From: Shinisaurus crocodilurus
Lineage: Eukaryota > Chordata > Lepidosauria > Squamata > Shinisauridae
Direction: 5' to 3'
Assembly: GCA_021292165.1 (NCBI GenBank)
Contig: CM037879.1
Span: forward strand, 40,888,339 to 40,952,338
DNA length: 64,000 nt
Both the position numbers and the translations under genes were made by a program. Positions 53,900 through 63,965 of this stretch are shown piece by piece (the stretch's first letter is position 1; each line of letters starts with the position of its first letter). Below the pieces are notes generated by a model that worked only from the letters and a program-made list of their open reading frames with translations, ran no database searches and was not told where the DNA came from.

Positions 53900-55309
53900 C
53901 CAAATTAGAACTTGTATGTGATGTGTTCACTACTGGATTTGCATTTTCATTACTGGATTTGCAATTGCCTGCTGAATAGACAGCCAACGTTGTCGGCTCT
54001 GACATTACTGGTTACCTGTTCTCAGGCATGGGGACTGAATCCAGCCTTTCTGCTCTGCTCCCTCCTCAATAGGTGATTGTCTCTGTCAGGACTGAGAATG
54101 CAACCATCTGCTTCATTGCTGCACATGAGGATTTATGAAGGGCCCATAGCAATGGTCTGTGCCTAGGCTGCGTGGCTAGCTGAAGATGATAGTATAATGG
54201 TTATTGAGTGCAATGGATTGGGGCCAATGGGAAAGCAATGTCTGAGGTCTTCCAACAACATTAATTGCAATGTGGCTTTGGCCTGGGTCAGGACTCCAGT
54301 GAAAGACTGTTTAGAAGCTGTGACCATCCATCTGGCAGGTGTCTCTCAGGCAATGCGGAACCTCCATATTTGTGTAAATCAGCAAATACATTTTTCATAT
54401 TGGCGCAAGAGAAGGTTTTAGGATAACTGCATTGAAGTAACATCTTCAGTGAGAATTACTGGCAGAAAAAAGAAAGCTTTCATAATGTTAAGGTTAATTT
54501 TTCTAAATTGGCACACATTTTTCTAAATTGGCACACATTGGAACTTTTCCCTCTGTTTTCAGTGCAATATAGAAACCAGTATGGCCAACACCCCCCCCCC
54601 ATATCTCATTTCCCTAATACACCCCCCCCCCCCATTAACTAAACACACTGGAGCTCTTTTGAAACATCTGGCTCAGGGCACATTTAAAAAAAATATCTTG
54701 CCTTGGGCAAATACTGTAGAGAATAAGGAAGGGTTTTTGTTTTTTAATTGAGAAATAATGTTAATATGGCAAAAGCTGCCAACGTAAGCTTGAATATGGT
54801 AAACCAATTCATGTTTCTCATCGGGTATCTTTAAGAAACTGTTTTTCTTAACACAATTAGTGCTGAAACAAATATTTAGAGTGAACTTTGGATTTGATCA
54901 ATTCTGTGGATTTACATGATATGAATTTGATTTGGGGAATTTATCCAAGTAGCACAGTCCAGCCATCGCTTTCTAAACAGCCTGAGCAACATGCAAAATG
55001 CTTAATCAAATGGAGTTACATACCCTAATCTCTGTATGTAACACAGGATTCACATAACTAGGGCGTGAGTAATATGGATATCCAATCTGCAAAGTTAGTA
55101 AAAGAGACAGTAATTATCACAGTTTGTGGGCTGGTGGAAATATTACTCACCCCATGCGCAGGGTGAACAAATGTCCTTAGTGATTTTACACACAGGGAGA
55201 GTAATGTTTAAAACAGAACCATGTCCACAAGTGTAATGCTAGAGGCATATAGCATGGAACAGCAGCACCTACACATACAGGTAGTTATGAACATGCTAAT
55301 GTTGTAGCT
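53900..55309. other. unassigned sequence
   Basis: Contains a perfect tandem duplication of 20 bp (54498-54517 and 54518-54537) and two C-runs (about 54588-54600 and 54622-54634). No gene or family recognised. Confidence 0.4.
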
Positions 55310-55384
55310 CAGTGGCTGGCCCAGGACATTTGGCTGCCTGAGGCGAAGGACAAGATGGTGCCCACCCCCCCATTCCATGTACAG

Positions 55385-55722
55385 CAGCAGTGGGGAACAT
55401 CTTCCAGCCTGAGGACCAAATTCAGTTTTGGAGAAGCTCTTGCATTCCAGTGGTGGATGGGGTTGAAGGCAAAAGGGACGAGGCAAAAAATAATAATAAT
55501 ACAAAAATACCAGCATATTGTAGCTTAAAGCTCTTACTGCCAGTAATTAAGTCTTCGGAGAGGCATTTCAACCTTTTAGAATAGGGGGAAAATCTGCACA
55601 GAAGCTGGGAAATCACCAAACGCTCACTGGTTGGGGGAAGGGGCTGGGACTGGGGGAAGGGGTCGTCGCCATCTGGGGAAACCCTGGAGGGCCGGATTTG
55701 GCCCCAAGGTCCCCCACACCTG
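55385..55722. mobile_element. nested hAT MITE, perfect TSD
   Basis: Starts CAGCAGTGGGGAACATCTTC and ends 'ggtcccccacacctg'. Flanked by identical ATGTACAG (55377-55384 and 55723-55730). Same family as 31356-31950 and 53488-53837. Confidence 0.9.
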
Positions 55723-55840
55723 ATGTACAGAATTTGACTCGAGTGGCAGTTGAATCTTATTTCAGTATTGGAGATAGGACAGGGTCCTCCACCACACCTG
55801 AGGGCAGCACGCTACTAGGGAGCTCAGGATAGACTGACTG

Positions 55841-56127
55841 CGTTTAGCCAACATGATAGCCCATACTCAAGGGTTGAGTATGGGTTGAGTAGTGTGGATT
55901 GTCATTGAACCATGGGTTATTGTTGAAATGTGGGTTATCATGTTGTCTGAACCATGAACAACCCATGAGGAGAACCTATGGTTTGTTGTTGGGTTGTGAA
56001 CTGTGGGTTGTTCGTGGTTAAGAAACCAAATGGAGTTTGACAACACAATAACCCACGTCTCAACAACCTACTCTCAAGCCATACTCAACCCTTGACTGTG
56101 GGTTATCATCTTGTCTGAACACAACCA
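55841..56127. mobile_element. nested MITE with 'aacccat' repeats
   Basis: 'gtttagccaacatgatagcc' at the left and, inverted, 'gtgttcagacaagatgataa' at the right. The interior repeats 'catgggttattg', 'gtgggttatcatg' and 'gtgggttgttcg'. Related to 22060-22298 and 35343-35545. TSD unclear (possibly ACTG). Confidence 0.68.
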
Positions 56128-56138
56128 CTGTATGGCAC

Positions 56139-56251
56139 TATCAAGGTTCCACCTGTACCAGGACCCCTTGATCAGCTCCTTAAAGATATCTGCCTCTTTA
56201 AGAGTCCCTCCTGTCTCAAGATGCCAATTCTCTGCCTTTTTACCTCCTGTT
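56139..56251 (-). repeat. truncated 3' LTR
   Basis: Matches 56667-56778 with a few substitutions ('caaggttccacctgtacc', 'gatatctgcctctttaag', 'ttctctgcctttttacctcc'). The outer edge reads TATCAAGG where the 5' LTR has TGTCAAGG. Confidence 0.85.
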
Positions 56252-56525
56252 TGTGTTGTTCTTCCTGCTGTAGGATCCACTCCCACTCTAACCTAGTCTC
56301 TTCTTCCTTCTGCTTTGCTAACACCCGCAGTTCCATTTCACGGAGCTCCCATTCTTTCGTTTGGGGTCTTGCTGTGATGGGGTTAGAAGACACAGCTCCC
56401 TCTATTGCCACCTGGGAGATCAGCATAACTTTCAGTTCTTCTGCTGTTTTCTCCTCCCATGGCAAATTGTCCTTTTTGCACTGCTCAATCAGGGCAGTTT
56501 TATTCATGGAGAGGTATTGGCTCAT
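56252..56525 (-). pseudogene. gag-like N-terminal fragment
   Basis: The frame opens with a Met at 56525 and has a short SAP-like helix region ('ALIEQCKKDNLPWEEKTAEE') within the first 40 residues, then a charged stretch 'KQKEEETRLEWEWILQQEEQ' likely to be coiled coil. Such N-termini are common in Gag proteins of vertebrate Gypsy elements. After about residue 91 the frame runs into 3' LTR sequence because of the internal deletion. No capsid domain or zinc knuckle. Non-functional. Confidence 0.65.
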
Positions 56526-56666
56526 TTTACTAGCCTCACTGGTTCCCTACTCTGCAGGCCCGAAATTAAAACATATACTGCTTTTGCCAGCTCTATTGGT
56601 AAAAACCCAAATACTTTTTGAGGTGCTCAATCTCACTGTTATCAGAATCGCGCTGCTGCCACCATA

Positions 56667-57326
56667 TGTCAAGGTTCCACCTGTACCAGGACACCTTGAT
56701 CAGCTCCTTAAAGATATCTGCCTCTTTAAGAGCCCCTCCTGTATCAGGAAGCCAATTCTCTGCCTTTTTACCTCCTGTTCCCAGTAACGTGGGATTAGGC
56801 CTTAGGTGTGGTGTAAAAGACACTCCAACAACTGAATTTTAACAATAACTGTTTACTGTAGTAATTATTGGTAAAGTAGATTCACATTAACTTAGGGTAA
56901 TTACACAAATAGAGCTGTAAGAGTACAAAAAGCAAGTATAAGGGAAATAAAAGGAAAAATAACACAAGGTTCTCTAACCTAGCTACACTGTCACCTGTAA
57001 GCTTAGTAGAGATTCCTTTCCCCAGTCTTTCTCCTAGCTGTTCTGCAGTTCTTTAGTGATAGTCAGACTCTCTTCTCTGTCTGCTTCACTCTCTCTCCAA
57101 AGTCACTCTCTCAGTCTGACACCCTGCAGCTCCAGATCCACTCTTTATATACGCTCCCCCCCACCCCCCACCTAGAAGGTTACAATCGTGTGACCTCAAA
57201 CTGGAGAAATGAAACCTAACTCCTTGAGGGGAAAATGAAACTCACAATGCCTCCCTCCCATCAGGAGATGTTTGGGCCTACAGGCTTCAAACTAACTCAG
57301 GCCTGTGTAGGCCTCAATCCTTCACA
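56667..57326 (-). repeat. 5' LTR of the Gypsy-type element
   Basis: 660 bp. On the minus strand it starts TGTGAAGG and ends CTTGACA. A TATATAAAG box occurs on the minus strand near 57143-57153 (plus-strand 'ctttatata'). Confidence 0.8.
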
Positions 57327-57455
57327 GGCACACACAGCTCAATCCTCCAGCATCTCACCACTGATTCCTGCCCCCTAGCATCTGCTGTCTGAAGCAGTCA
57401 CCTTACTCTGCCTAATGGTAGGGCCAGCCCTGAGCCTGAATTTACAGTAAATAGT

Positions 57456-58248
57456 CCCCCTAATATTACAAGATAATTACCAAACAAAATGGTGGAACAC
57501 CATAGATAACAAATTACACTCATATGGTCTCTCTCCTGAATATTTGCTAAATTTAGGATTGGAGAAAGCAAAAGATATTATAAAACAACGGATCTGGGAT
57601 ATAGAACTTCAAAATGACTTAAGTCAAAGCATATATATTTACTGCTCCCCCCGAGATATACAGAATAGAGGGCCTGCGGCTTATTTAAGTTCTCTTACCT
57701 ATTATAAATATAGATGGGCATTCTCTAGGGCTCGCTATAATGCTCTCCCCTCAAAGTTTCTAGAAGGCAAATACCAAAATATACCAGTCGCTCAGAGGCT
57801 GTGCCCATGTGACTCAGGGGAAACAGAGACAATTACACATGTCCTTTTATACTGCTTGTTCTACTTAGGTGCCCGGTCAAACTTGATCCATCCCTTGTTA
57901 CATGATTTTCCAGGTAACACTGATGAATTTTACACCATGCATTTACTTGCGGACAGAGACCCTTCTATAACATATAAGGTTGCCAAATTTTGCTTTCTGG
58001 CTACAAGAACACGCCATACACTTATAACTTCTTAGGCCTTGTCTGAAGCTGTGAGAAAGGGCCAAAACCCTGCTCTGTCTTCCTCATATTTAAGTGTGAT
58101 TTTATACTGATATTTTGTTTTTATTGTATGCCATCCTGATATGGTTTACTGAAGGACAGCCTAAAACTTGGTATTGTACAAATTTTGTGTATCTATTGTC
58201 TGTTTATGCTGGTCTTGGACCGTAATAAAGATTTGATTTGATTTGATG
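57456..58248 (+). mobile_element. 5'-truncated non-LTR retrotransposon with 16-bp TSD
   Basis: A 793-bp insertion flanked by the identical 16-mer ATTTACAGTAAATAGT (57440-57455 and 58249-58264). It ends in a (GATTT)n-like tail ('gatttgatttgatttga') rather than poly-A. Truncated 5' end plus a long TSD is the signature of target-primed reverse transcription. It inserted just beyond the right end of the hAT MITE at 57432. Confidence 0.92.
57544..58035 (+). pseudogene. C-terminal ORF2 fragment of non-LTR retrotransposon
   Basis: The frame is open from the insertion boundary region to a stop at 58033-58035, so the track-like start at 57544 is only a TTG; the real start is missing by truncation. 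Near residue 90 it has RLCPCDSGETETITHVLLYC, a C-x-C-x9-H-x4-C knuckle typical of the extreme C-terminus of I/R1/Vingi-type ORF2, followed by 'TYKVAKFCFLATRTRHTL'. The tail and the knuckle suggest a Vingi-like element, which is known from reptiles; this is my inference. It looks relatively undecayed, with no stop or frameshift in about 490 bp. Confidence 0.68.
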
Positions 58249-58264
58249 ATTTACAGTAAATAGT

Positions 58265-58524
58265 ATCTAAACTGGCCCTAAAAGCAAGCAGCAAACGTCC
58301 TAAAAGTGCCTTAGAAAACATTACTGGTATCAGTATGTTAAAAGCAAGCACCCACGCCAAATCAATTGTAGATAAGGTGACAAAGAAGATGTGAGTGGAT
58401 GCCATCCTCAAAAATGATCTTCAGGGTCATTTTTCAAGGTCACATATGACTGCACAGCACGGTTTAGGCTACTTCCAGAAAAATTGCTGCAGCTCACAGC
58501 GGCAGCAGCAATACATTTTGCTAT
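58265..58524. other. unassigned sequence
   Basis: Nothing firm; 'aaaagcaagcagcaaacg' and 'aaaagcaagcacccacg' form a short internal repeat. Confidence 0.35.
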
Positions 58525-58709
58525 CTGAGGTGGAGCAGCATATGAGACCTCCCTACCCCCCAGCCAGGTAGATGATCCCACAAGCACCTCTCCCCACTCC
58601 CTAGCAATAAAAAAATACAATAATAATAATAATTTAAACAACTATTTGCTGCCCTATGACAACACCCCCCAAATCAGCTGCCTCACTCTGCCTGATGATA
58701 GGGCCAGCC
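58525..58709. mobile_element. right part of a hAT MITE
   Basis: 'ctatctgaggtggagcag'-like text, then 'aatcagctgcctcactctgc' and 'tgatagggccagcc' match the right half of the 14190 and 59080 family. The left end is not recognisable. Includes a short (AAT)n run at 58619-58633. Confidence 0.6.
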
Positions 58710-59071
58710 AAATGTAATGAACCGATTTGGATATACTAGTATGCACCAAAATGAAGGTAAGGACTTGTTCTACCAAACATATAGTAGCAACAGGAACTCT
58801 ACCTTTGATGGTCGTGTTGCTGTAAGGGCTTGAGCAGCAAAAACACCAGATGTTATACCTGCTAAATATATGGTCATAGTTTCTAAATGGTCTTACACTG
58901 GAGGCCCGGCCCATGCCAAATGGCTTTGGACTGCAGTCCTGTTTTAACTATCCCATACAGCTATTTCAAACCTATTACATATTTGGTAGCTATTTCCTAT
59001 AATTTGATGCATGGAATGTTCAAATTCTGGTTGTTACTTACAAAGATTTGAGTATAAACAGGAGACATAGC
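58710..59071. other. unassigned sequence
   Basis: Nothing recognised. Confidence 0.4.
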
Positions 59072-59079
59072 CATGCCTT

Positions 59080-59363
59080 CAGGGCTAGCCCAAGACATTT
59101 TGCTGCCTGAGTCAAAGGACAAGATGGCACCTCTCCCCACATACAGAAGCCAGCCGGACTGGCAGTTGAATTGTACTTCTACACTGGAAGTGGGGCAGCA
59201 TACTTCACTGCACCTGAGGGCAGCAGGCTAACTGAGGGGGTACAGGGCAGGCTGCATGGCACCCACAGCTCTGACCTCCAATGCCTTGCCATTGCCCCCT
59301 GCCCCTCAGGATCTGTTGCCTGAGGCAGCTGCCTCACTCTGCCCAATGGTAGAGCCAGCCCTG
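59080..59363. mobile_element. hAT-type MITE
   Basis: CAGGGCTAGCCCAAGACATT at the left faces 'ggtagagccagccctg' at the right. Flanks CATGCCTT (59072-59079) and CATGCCAC (59364-59371) match at 6 of 8. 284 bp; the intact reference copy for the family broken up at 55310-57432. Confidence 0.83.
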
Positions 59364-59371
59364 CATGCCAC

Positions 59372-59732
59372 TAAAACAGGGGCAAGATGAAAAGCACATG
59401 CCACAAATCACATGTATAGACTGATTTAACCCTTCAAGAGCCATGTCGTCAAAGCTGTATCATGTTAATAGTGATAACAATTCTATATGATGATAATCTG
59501 CCAAAAGGCTTATTCAGCTGATTTTCTGTGCTTAAACAACATGTGGGGGGAAGAATGAGGATGAGTATGCTCACTCCACCACCCCCCCCCATTGCCATCC
59601 CCATCGCCTTCTACAAGTTGGAGGAATAACAGCTGCAGCAGAAAGTCTTCTCTACTCCCCAAGTGATGCAGATAAAGTTGCCTGGTGGGTCACATTCAGC
59701 CTGTGTGCTATGAGATGGAGGTTTCTGTTCTA
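59372..59732. other. unassigned sequence
   Basis: No gene recognised; C-run near 59579-59590. Confidence 0.4.
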
Positions 59733-59970
59733 CAGTGTGGTGTAGTGGTGAGAGTGTTGGACTGGGACTTGGGAGATCCGGGTTCTAGTCCCCGCTCGGC
59801 ATGAAACTCACTGGGTGACTTTGGGCCAGTCACTGACTCTCAGCCTAATCTACCTCACAGGGTTGTTGTGAGGATAAAATGGAGAGGAGGAGGAGGAGGA
59901 TTATGTAAGCCGCCTTGGGTTCCTTGGAGGAAAAAAGGCAGGGTATAAATATAATAAATAAATAAATAAA
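59733..59970 (+). mobile_element. CORE-SINE (MIR-like), sense
   Basis: 'cagtgtggtgtagtggtg', 'ccgggttctagtccccgc', 'ctcactgggtgactttgggc', 'cagggttgttgtgaggata', 'gtaagccgccttgggttcc' and a 'ataataaataaataaata' tail. Together with 30902-31144 it is one of the two most complete copies. Confidence 0.92.
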
Positions 59971-60112
59971 GCACAGATCTCAGTCATAGGCATAATTTGA
60001 GGGAGGTGGGGAGACCAACAGTATAAACAAAATTCACCACACAAGCCTCTTTGGATTCCCACAAATCAAAGTTTAATCTGAAATAAATTGAACAATGGAT
60101 ATGCAAAAGGCA

Positions 60113-60300
60113 TTATTTATTTATTTATTTATTTACTTACTTCATGCCTATCGGTATGCATGATGCTTTACAGAGTACAAGGGGACAGGTCCCTGTCCTC
60201 CTGAGGAGCTTACAGTCCCAAATTCAACACAGGGCAAACAGCAGAGGAAAGAGAGGGAAAGGGAGGCAGGGTTAAAATGGAAGGGTCATGCAGTTGTTTC
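60113..60300 (-). mobile_element. LINE/CORE-type 3' end, antisense
   Basis: (TTTA)n start, then 'gcatgatgctttacagagt' and 'ctcctgaggagcttacagtc', a layout shared by L2/MIR-group 3' ends. No coding part. Confidence 0.55.
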
Positions 60301-60331
60301 CTTTGCATGTTTTTCAGTTTTGTTGCCATAG

Positions 60332-60461
60332 CCTTCCCCAACCTGGTGCCCTAGATGTTTTGGACTACAACCCCCAGCATTCCTGACCATTGGCCATGCT
60401 GGCTGGGGTTGATGTGAGTTGAAGTCCAAAACATCTGGAGGACACCACATTGGGGAAAGTC
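60332..60461. mobile_element. short hAT MITE, perfect TSD
   Basis: 'ccttccccaacctggtgcc' faces 'caccacattggggaaagtc'; 'agatgttttggactacaac' faces 'ttgaagtccaaaacatct'. Flanked by identical TGCCATAG (60324-60331 and 60462-60469). Inserted in the LINE-derived stretch 60113-60690. Confidence 0.88.
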
Positions 60462-60479
60462 TGCCATAGGGCATGGTTA

Positions 60480-60690
60480 CTAGGGGCTTGTGCCAAAGAC
60501 TTGAATGGAAAAGCTTGGCTTTGAGGAAGGGTTTGCAGGAAGCATGAGAGGTGGTGTCACGCAGGTGTTCTGGGAGGCAGCTCCAAACATGCAGAGCAAG
60601 GGAGAAAGGGTGCAGTCGTTTGAGGGAGCAGGAGACCTTTGGATGGTGGATCAGTGCCAGTTGCACATGTTCGTTTGGAAATACTGTTCG
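60480..60690 (+). mobile_element. possible L2-type untranslated region
   Basis: 'gcttggctttgaggaaggg', 'gttctgggaggcagctcc' and 'ggagcaggagacctttgg' resemble a widespread ancient LINE-associated sequence seen in amniotes. I cannot prove the family, and the orientation is uncertain. Confidence 0.4.
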
Positions 60691-60794
60691 CATGGTGGCG
60701 CTGTGCTCTTCTCGCCATTCATATGATGTAGTATCTGACACAGGCATACATGCACACATCTGTTCATGTTTATGCCCAATTCCCATGAACTTTC

Positions 60795-61027
60795 TGTTTG
60801 AAAGGGCTTATCAGAGTATCAGATACTTATCAGATACTTATCCAGTATCAGAGGCAGTATGCTTTGGTGTATGGCAGTCGCTGGGGAACATGGGCGGGAG
60901 GGTGCTGTTGCACTCATATCCTGCTTGTGGGCTTCCCACAGGCAGCTGGTTGCCCACTGTGTGAACAGAATGCAGGAAAAGATGAACCCTTGGTGTGATC
61001 CAGCAGGGCTCTTCTTATGTTATTATT
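60795..61027 (+). mobile_element. CR1 LINE 3' end, sense
   Basis: 'agtatcagaggcagtatgc', 'ctgcttgtgggcttcccac' and the terminal 'gatccagcagggctcttctt' plus 'atgttatt' match the CR1 3' end. 5'-truncated; no frame. Confidence 0.85.
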
Positions 61028-61114
61028 TCAGTCTTGACTTCTTTGGCTGTCTGACTTTCAGCCTCCCAGCGTTGCCTGACGTGCACGCACATATAGAGAG
61101 AATGAGAACTGTCT

Positions 61115-61300
61115 GCAAACTTATTTATTATTTATATTTATTTATACAAGAATTTATACCCCGCTTTTTCCCTTCAAAAAGGAGTAGCTCAAAGTGGCCT
61201 AAAATTTATAAGAACATAAAAATAATCAGTAATTGAAACCCAATGGTTAAGCTAAAAGCAGGATCAAAGACAGAAACACAAAGAGCCAACCTGACAATCA
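61115..61300 (-). mobile_element. LINE 3'-tail fragment, antisense
   Basis: 'ttatttattatttatatt', 'aatttataccccgcttttt' and 'gctcaaagtggcctaaa' follow the usual antisense LINE 3' tail layout; the A-rich part follows. No frame. Confidence 0.55.
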
Positions 61301-61627
61301 ATCAATAAAACTAAGCAACAACAGAATCAAATGCTTGTTTACAAAGAAATGCCTCCAGTTTCTGGCAAAACACAGACAATGGAACAGAAGAGAATCATCC
61401 TGGAATTGCTCTTTATTTATTTAAATTAGAAACATCTGGCTTTTGGTCAGCCTTAGGTTATACCCAGCCTTAGGTTATACCCATTAAGTCACAGGCCTTT
61501 AACAGCAGATATAATATGAATGTATGAGAAATTATAAATTCAGATTCAGACTAGGGCTGTACAAGAATTTCATTTTGCTTCCTTTTTTACCTGAATTTGC
61601 CCCGTTCACACTTTTGAACACAAACAT
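61301..61627. other. unassigned sequence
   Basis: 'tgcctccagtttctggcaaa' near 61350 may still belong to the preceding LINE end. A 20-bp direct repeat 'cagccttaggttataccca' lies at about 61448-61484. Nothing else. Confidence 0.35.
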
Positions 61628-62245
61628 AAGCACTTAAGAATGTAAGAAGAGCCATGCTGGATCAGACCAAAGGTCCATCTGGTTCAGCATTCTGTTCACA
61701 CAGTGGCCAAGCAGCTGCCTGTGGGAAGCCCACAAGCAGGACATGAGTGCAACAACACCCTCCCACCCAAGTTCCCCAGTGACTGCCATACAGCAAGGCA
61801 CACTGGCTCTGATACTGGAGGCAGCATAAAGCCATCAGGTCTAGTAGCCCTTGATAGCCTTATCCTCCATGAATTTGTCCAATCCCCTTTTAAAGCCATC
61901 CAAATAGGTGGCCATCACTACATCTTGTGGCAGTGAATTCCCTAGTTTAACTATGTGCTGTGTGAAGAAGTACTTCCTTTTATCTGTCCCACCAATCAGC
62001 TTCATGGGATGAATCCAGGTTCTAGTATTGTGAGAGAGGGAGAAAAATGTCTCCTCCACTTTCTCCACACCATGCCTAATTCTGTACACTTCTGTCATAT
62101 CTCCCCTTACTTGCCTTTTTTCTAAGGTAAACAATCCCAGATGTTGTGACCTTTCCTCACAGGAGAGTTGCTCCAGTCCCTTGATCATTTTAGTTGCCCT
62201 TTCTTCCAGGAAAAGCTTGTATGTTCCCAAACTTGTGTTCATATT
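61628..62245 (-). mobile_element. CR1 LINE 3' portion with ORF2 terminus, antisense
   Basis: The longest CR1 fragment. On the minus strand, coding sequence (62242-61841) runs into the 3' untranslated region, which ends at 'gaatgtaagaagagccatg' (61638-61656). The fragments at 15797, 20268 and 60795 all align with its 3' half, tying them to CR1. Confidence 0.9.
61841..62242 (-). pseudogene. CR1 ORF2 C-terminal fragment
   Basis: About 133 residues, including RATKMIKGLEQLSCEERSQH, LGLFTLEKRQVRGDMTEVYR and 'YFFTQHIVKLGNSLPQDVV'. These three blocks are the conserved end of CR1 reverse transcriptase ORF2 ('RATKMIRGLE-LSYEERL-x-LGLFSLEKRRLRGDLI', then the 'W-x-LP-x-x-VV' block). The Trp of the usual 'HWN-LP' is changed. 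Endonuclease and RT are missing; non-functional, although the reading frame is uninterrupted. Confidence 0.88.
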
Positions 62246-63330
62246 TTAAAAATGGTATTCAACTGTGTTTCATACAGTCTTTTAAAACTTTAATTTAATT
62301 CCCATGGACCAGCATGGATCAGTTTCCACTCCAGACCATGGCTAACTGGTTCAGCGTTCTAGCTGTTTCTTTTACCTTTTAGGTGATTCCTCTGTATCTC
62401 CTTTTTCCCTTTAACCTCTCGCCTGTTTGTCCAATATATCACACAGGCAGATTTTGCCTGATCCACCCCTTCTGTCAGCCACAATACCATCAAAAGCAGT
62501 GATTTGTGAGCTTGAGAGAGCAGAGACAATGCGTGCCTGGGTCACTGGTAATTAAGGAATGTCAGTGGTCAAGAAGGGGGGGAAATCAGTTCAAGCCAAA
62601 CTGAAGCATTTAGGTATTTTAGTGCTGTATCCTTTTAGGCCTCTCTCAGCTTATAAATATTAATTTAAAGGCTACCAACAAGGACAGTAAACGGATTTAG
62701 GCATAAAACTTCCTGTCAGGAGTGATTTATGCCCAATAAAAGGAGAGCTGGATAGAGAAAGCCTGCTTCGCTAAGTTTATGATAGACAGTGAAATAGGGC
62801 CATCAACATAAAAAGGATTTCACTCTGTAGCTTGCTGTACAGGGTGTCTCTGTCCTTAATCAGCATCATGCTGCTGATGTTTTCTTATTTACCGTATTGT
62901 TTTCTTTCATAAAGACATTTGATGCAATAAGCTAAAAGGTCTGGAGCAAGGTAAAGAATGCCGATGAGCTCGTCTTCATTTTCTGCCATTATTACAATGT
63001 AACAGAGCAATGCTGCTAAAACATTTTGCTGTTTTCTTTTTTTACTAACCAAATATTTACATTGAGGGTGAGCATGTCAGCATAAGGAGTGAAAAGGCAC
63101 TTTGCCATAAAGTCAGTTCCACACAGAAGTCACCAGTTGATCCCAGATGGTACATCAAAGGTCACTTACGGAAGCACCAAGGCGGTCAGGTACAGATGGA
63201 ACAAGGAAGCTACTTAATTATAAGTTATAAAGTGGGCAGAGACTCAGGGCTGATAATTTTGTATGAATCCTGGGTGCAGCATGGCCACTTTTACCTTACC
63301 CCTGATGGCTCCCTATTCATTTCATTCCAT
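62246..63330. other. repeat-poor unassigned block
   Basis: About 1.1 kb with no recognised repeat and no exon. It includes AT-rich segments such as 'cttataaatattaatttaaa' and the dyad 'cagcatcatgctgctgatg'. See findings for the conserved non-coding hypothesis. Confidence 0.45.
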
Positions 63331-63935
63331 TCCTATCTCACCTTTCTCCCATAGGGCTCAAGGTGGCATACATGGCTTCCCCGCTGCCAGGGGCAGTGCT
63401 AGGTACCAAAAAGATCCAGACTCAGGCCCACAGGACAAAAAAAAGTGCACAAATTTGCATATGCTAATTTACATATACTCTAATGTCTGTAAAGGACCCT
63501 GTCTCCTAAGGACACCCCTATTTGTAAAAAGGGATGAATGGACAGGGGAGAGGAGGAGGGCATTTGATTTCAGAAAAAAAAACCTCAGGCAGAAAGATTC
63601 AAGGTGGGTGGGCAGCAGGAGGTGAAGCACATGTGGGCAAAAAGCTAGCTAGTCCAGGGGGATCAGATGTAAGAGAGTTCATCAGGACCCCTGTACCTTT
63701 ATTTCAGTGCCCATGGACAGCAGGGTGGCGGGGCAGAGATTTGGGGCTCCAAATGAAAGATTCAGGGTTCCAGCCCTAGTGGGCCACCCCCTAACACCAC
63801 CTTTGCCCCCACCATTTAGTCATCACAACAACCCTGTGAGGTAGTTAGGATGATGGATGGTGATTGGGCCAAGGTCACCTATTGAGCTTCATGGCTGAAT
63901 GAGGATTTGAAACTCGGTTTCTGCCATGCTTCTTT
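63331..63935 (-). mobile_element. CORE-SINE, antisense, split by an insertion
   Basis: Tail side 63331-63382 ('catagggctcaaggtggca') and core/head side 63819-63935 ('catcacaacaaccctgtgag', 'gggccaaggtcacctattg', 'gaggatttgaaactcgg') are one MIR-like SINE interrupted by about 430 bp. Confidence 0.7.
63389..63813. mobile_element. probable hAT-type insertion in the SINE
   Basis: Left 'caggggcagtgctagg' and inverted right 'gggggcaaaggtggtgttag' are similar, as for hAT ends. The SINE resumes on both sides. I find no clean 8-bp TSD. The internal open frames carry no motif. Confidence 0.5.
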
Positions 63936-63965
63936 GACCTTCCAACCCAAGAATGTGGAGAACAT

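Larger units (their letters stand above)
56139..57326 (-). mobile_element. internally deleted Gypsy-type LTR retrotransposon
   Basis: On the minus strand: 5' LTR (57326-56667), a leader starting 'ATGGTGGCAGCAGCGCG' that probably holds the primer-binding site, the start of a gag-like frame (56525), then an abrupt jump into the last ~113 bp of the 3' LTR (56251-56139). The 5-bp repeat GGCAC flanks both ends (56134-56138 and 57327-57331). Protease, reverse transcriptase, RNase H and integrase are all missing. Gypsy assignment is by leader style and gag N-terminus; tentative. Confidence 0.8.
55310..57432. mobile_element. hAT MITE split by three nested insertions
   Basis: Left end 'cagtggctggcccaggacat', right end 'ggtagggccagccctg'. 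With the inner elements set aside, the remaining pieces (about 290 bp) follow the order of the intact relative at 59080-59363. The inner elements are a hAT MITE (55385-55722), another MITE (55841-56127) and an LTR element (56139-57326). The outer flanking 8-mers (TTGTAGCT and AGCCTGAA) do not match, so this is the oldest layer or an edge is altered. Confidence 0.72.
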
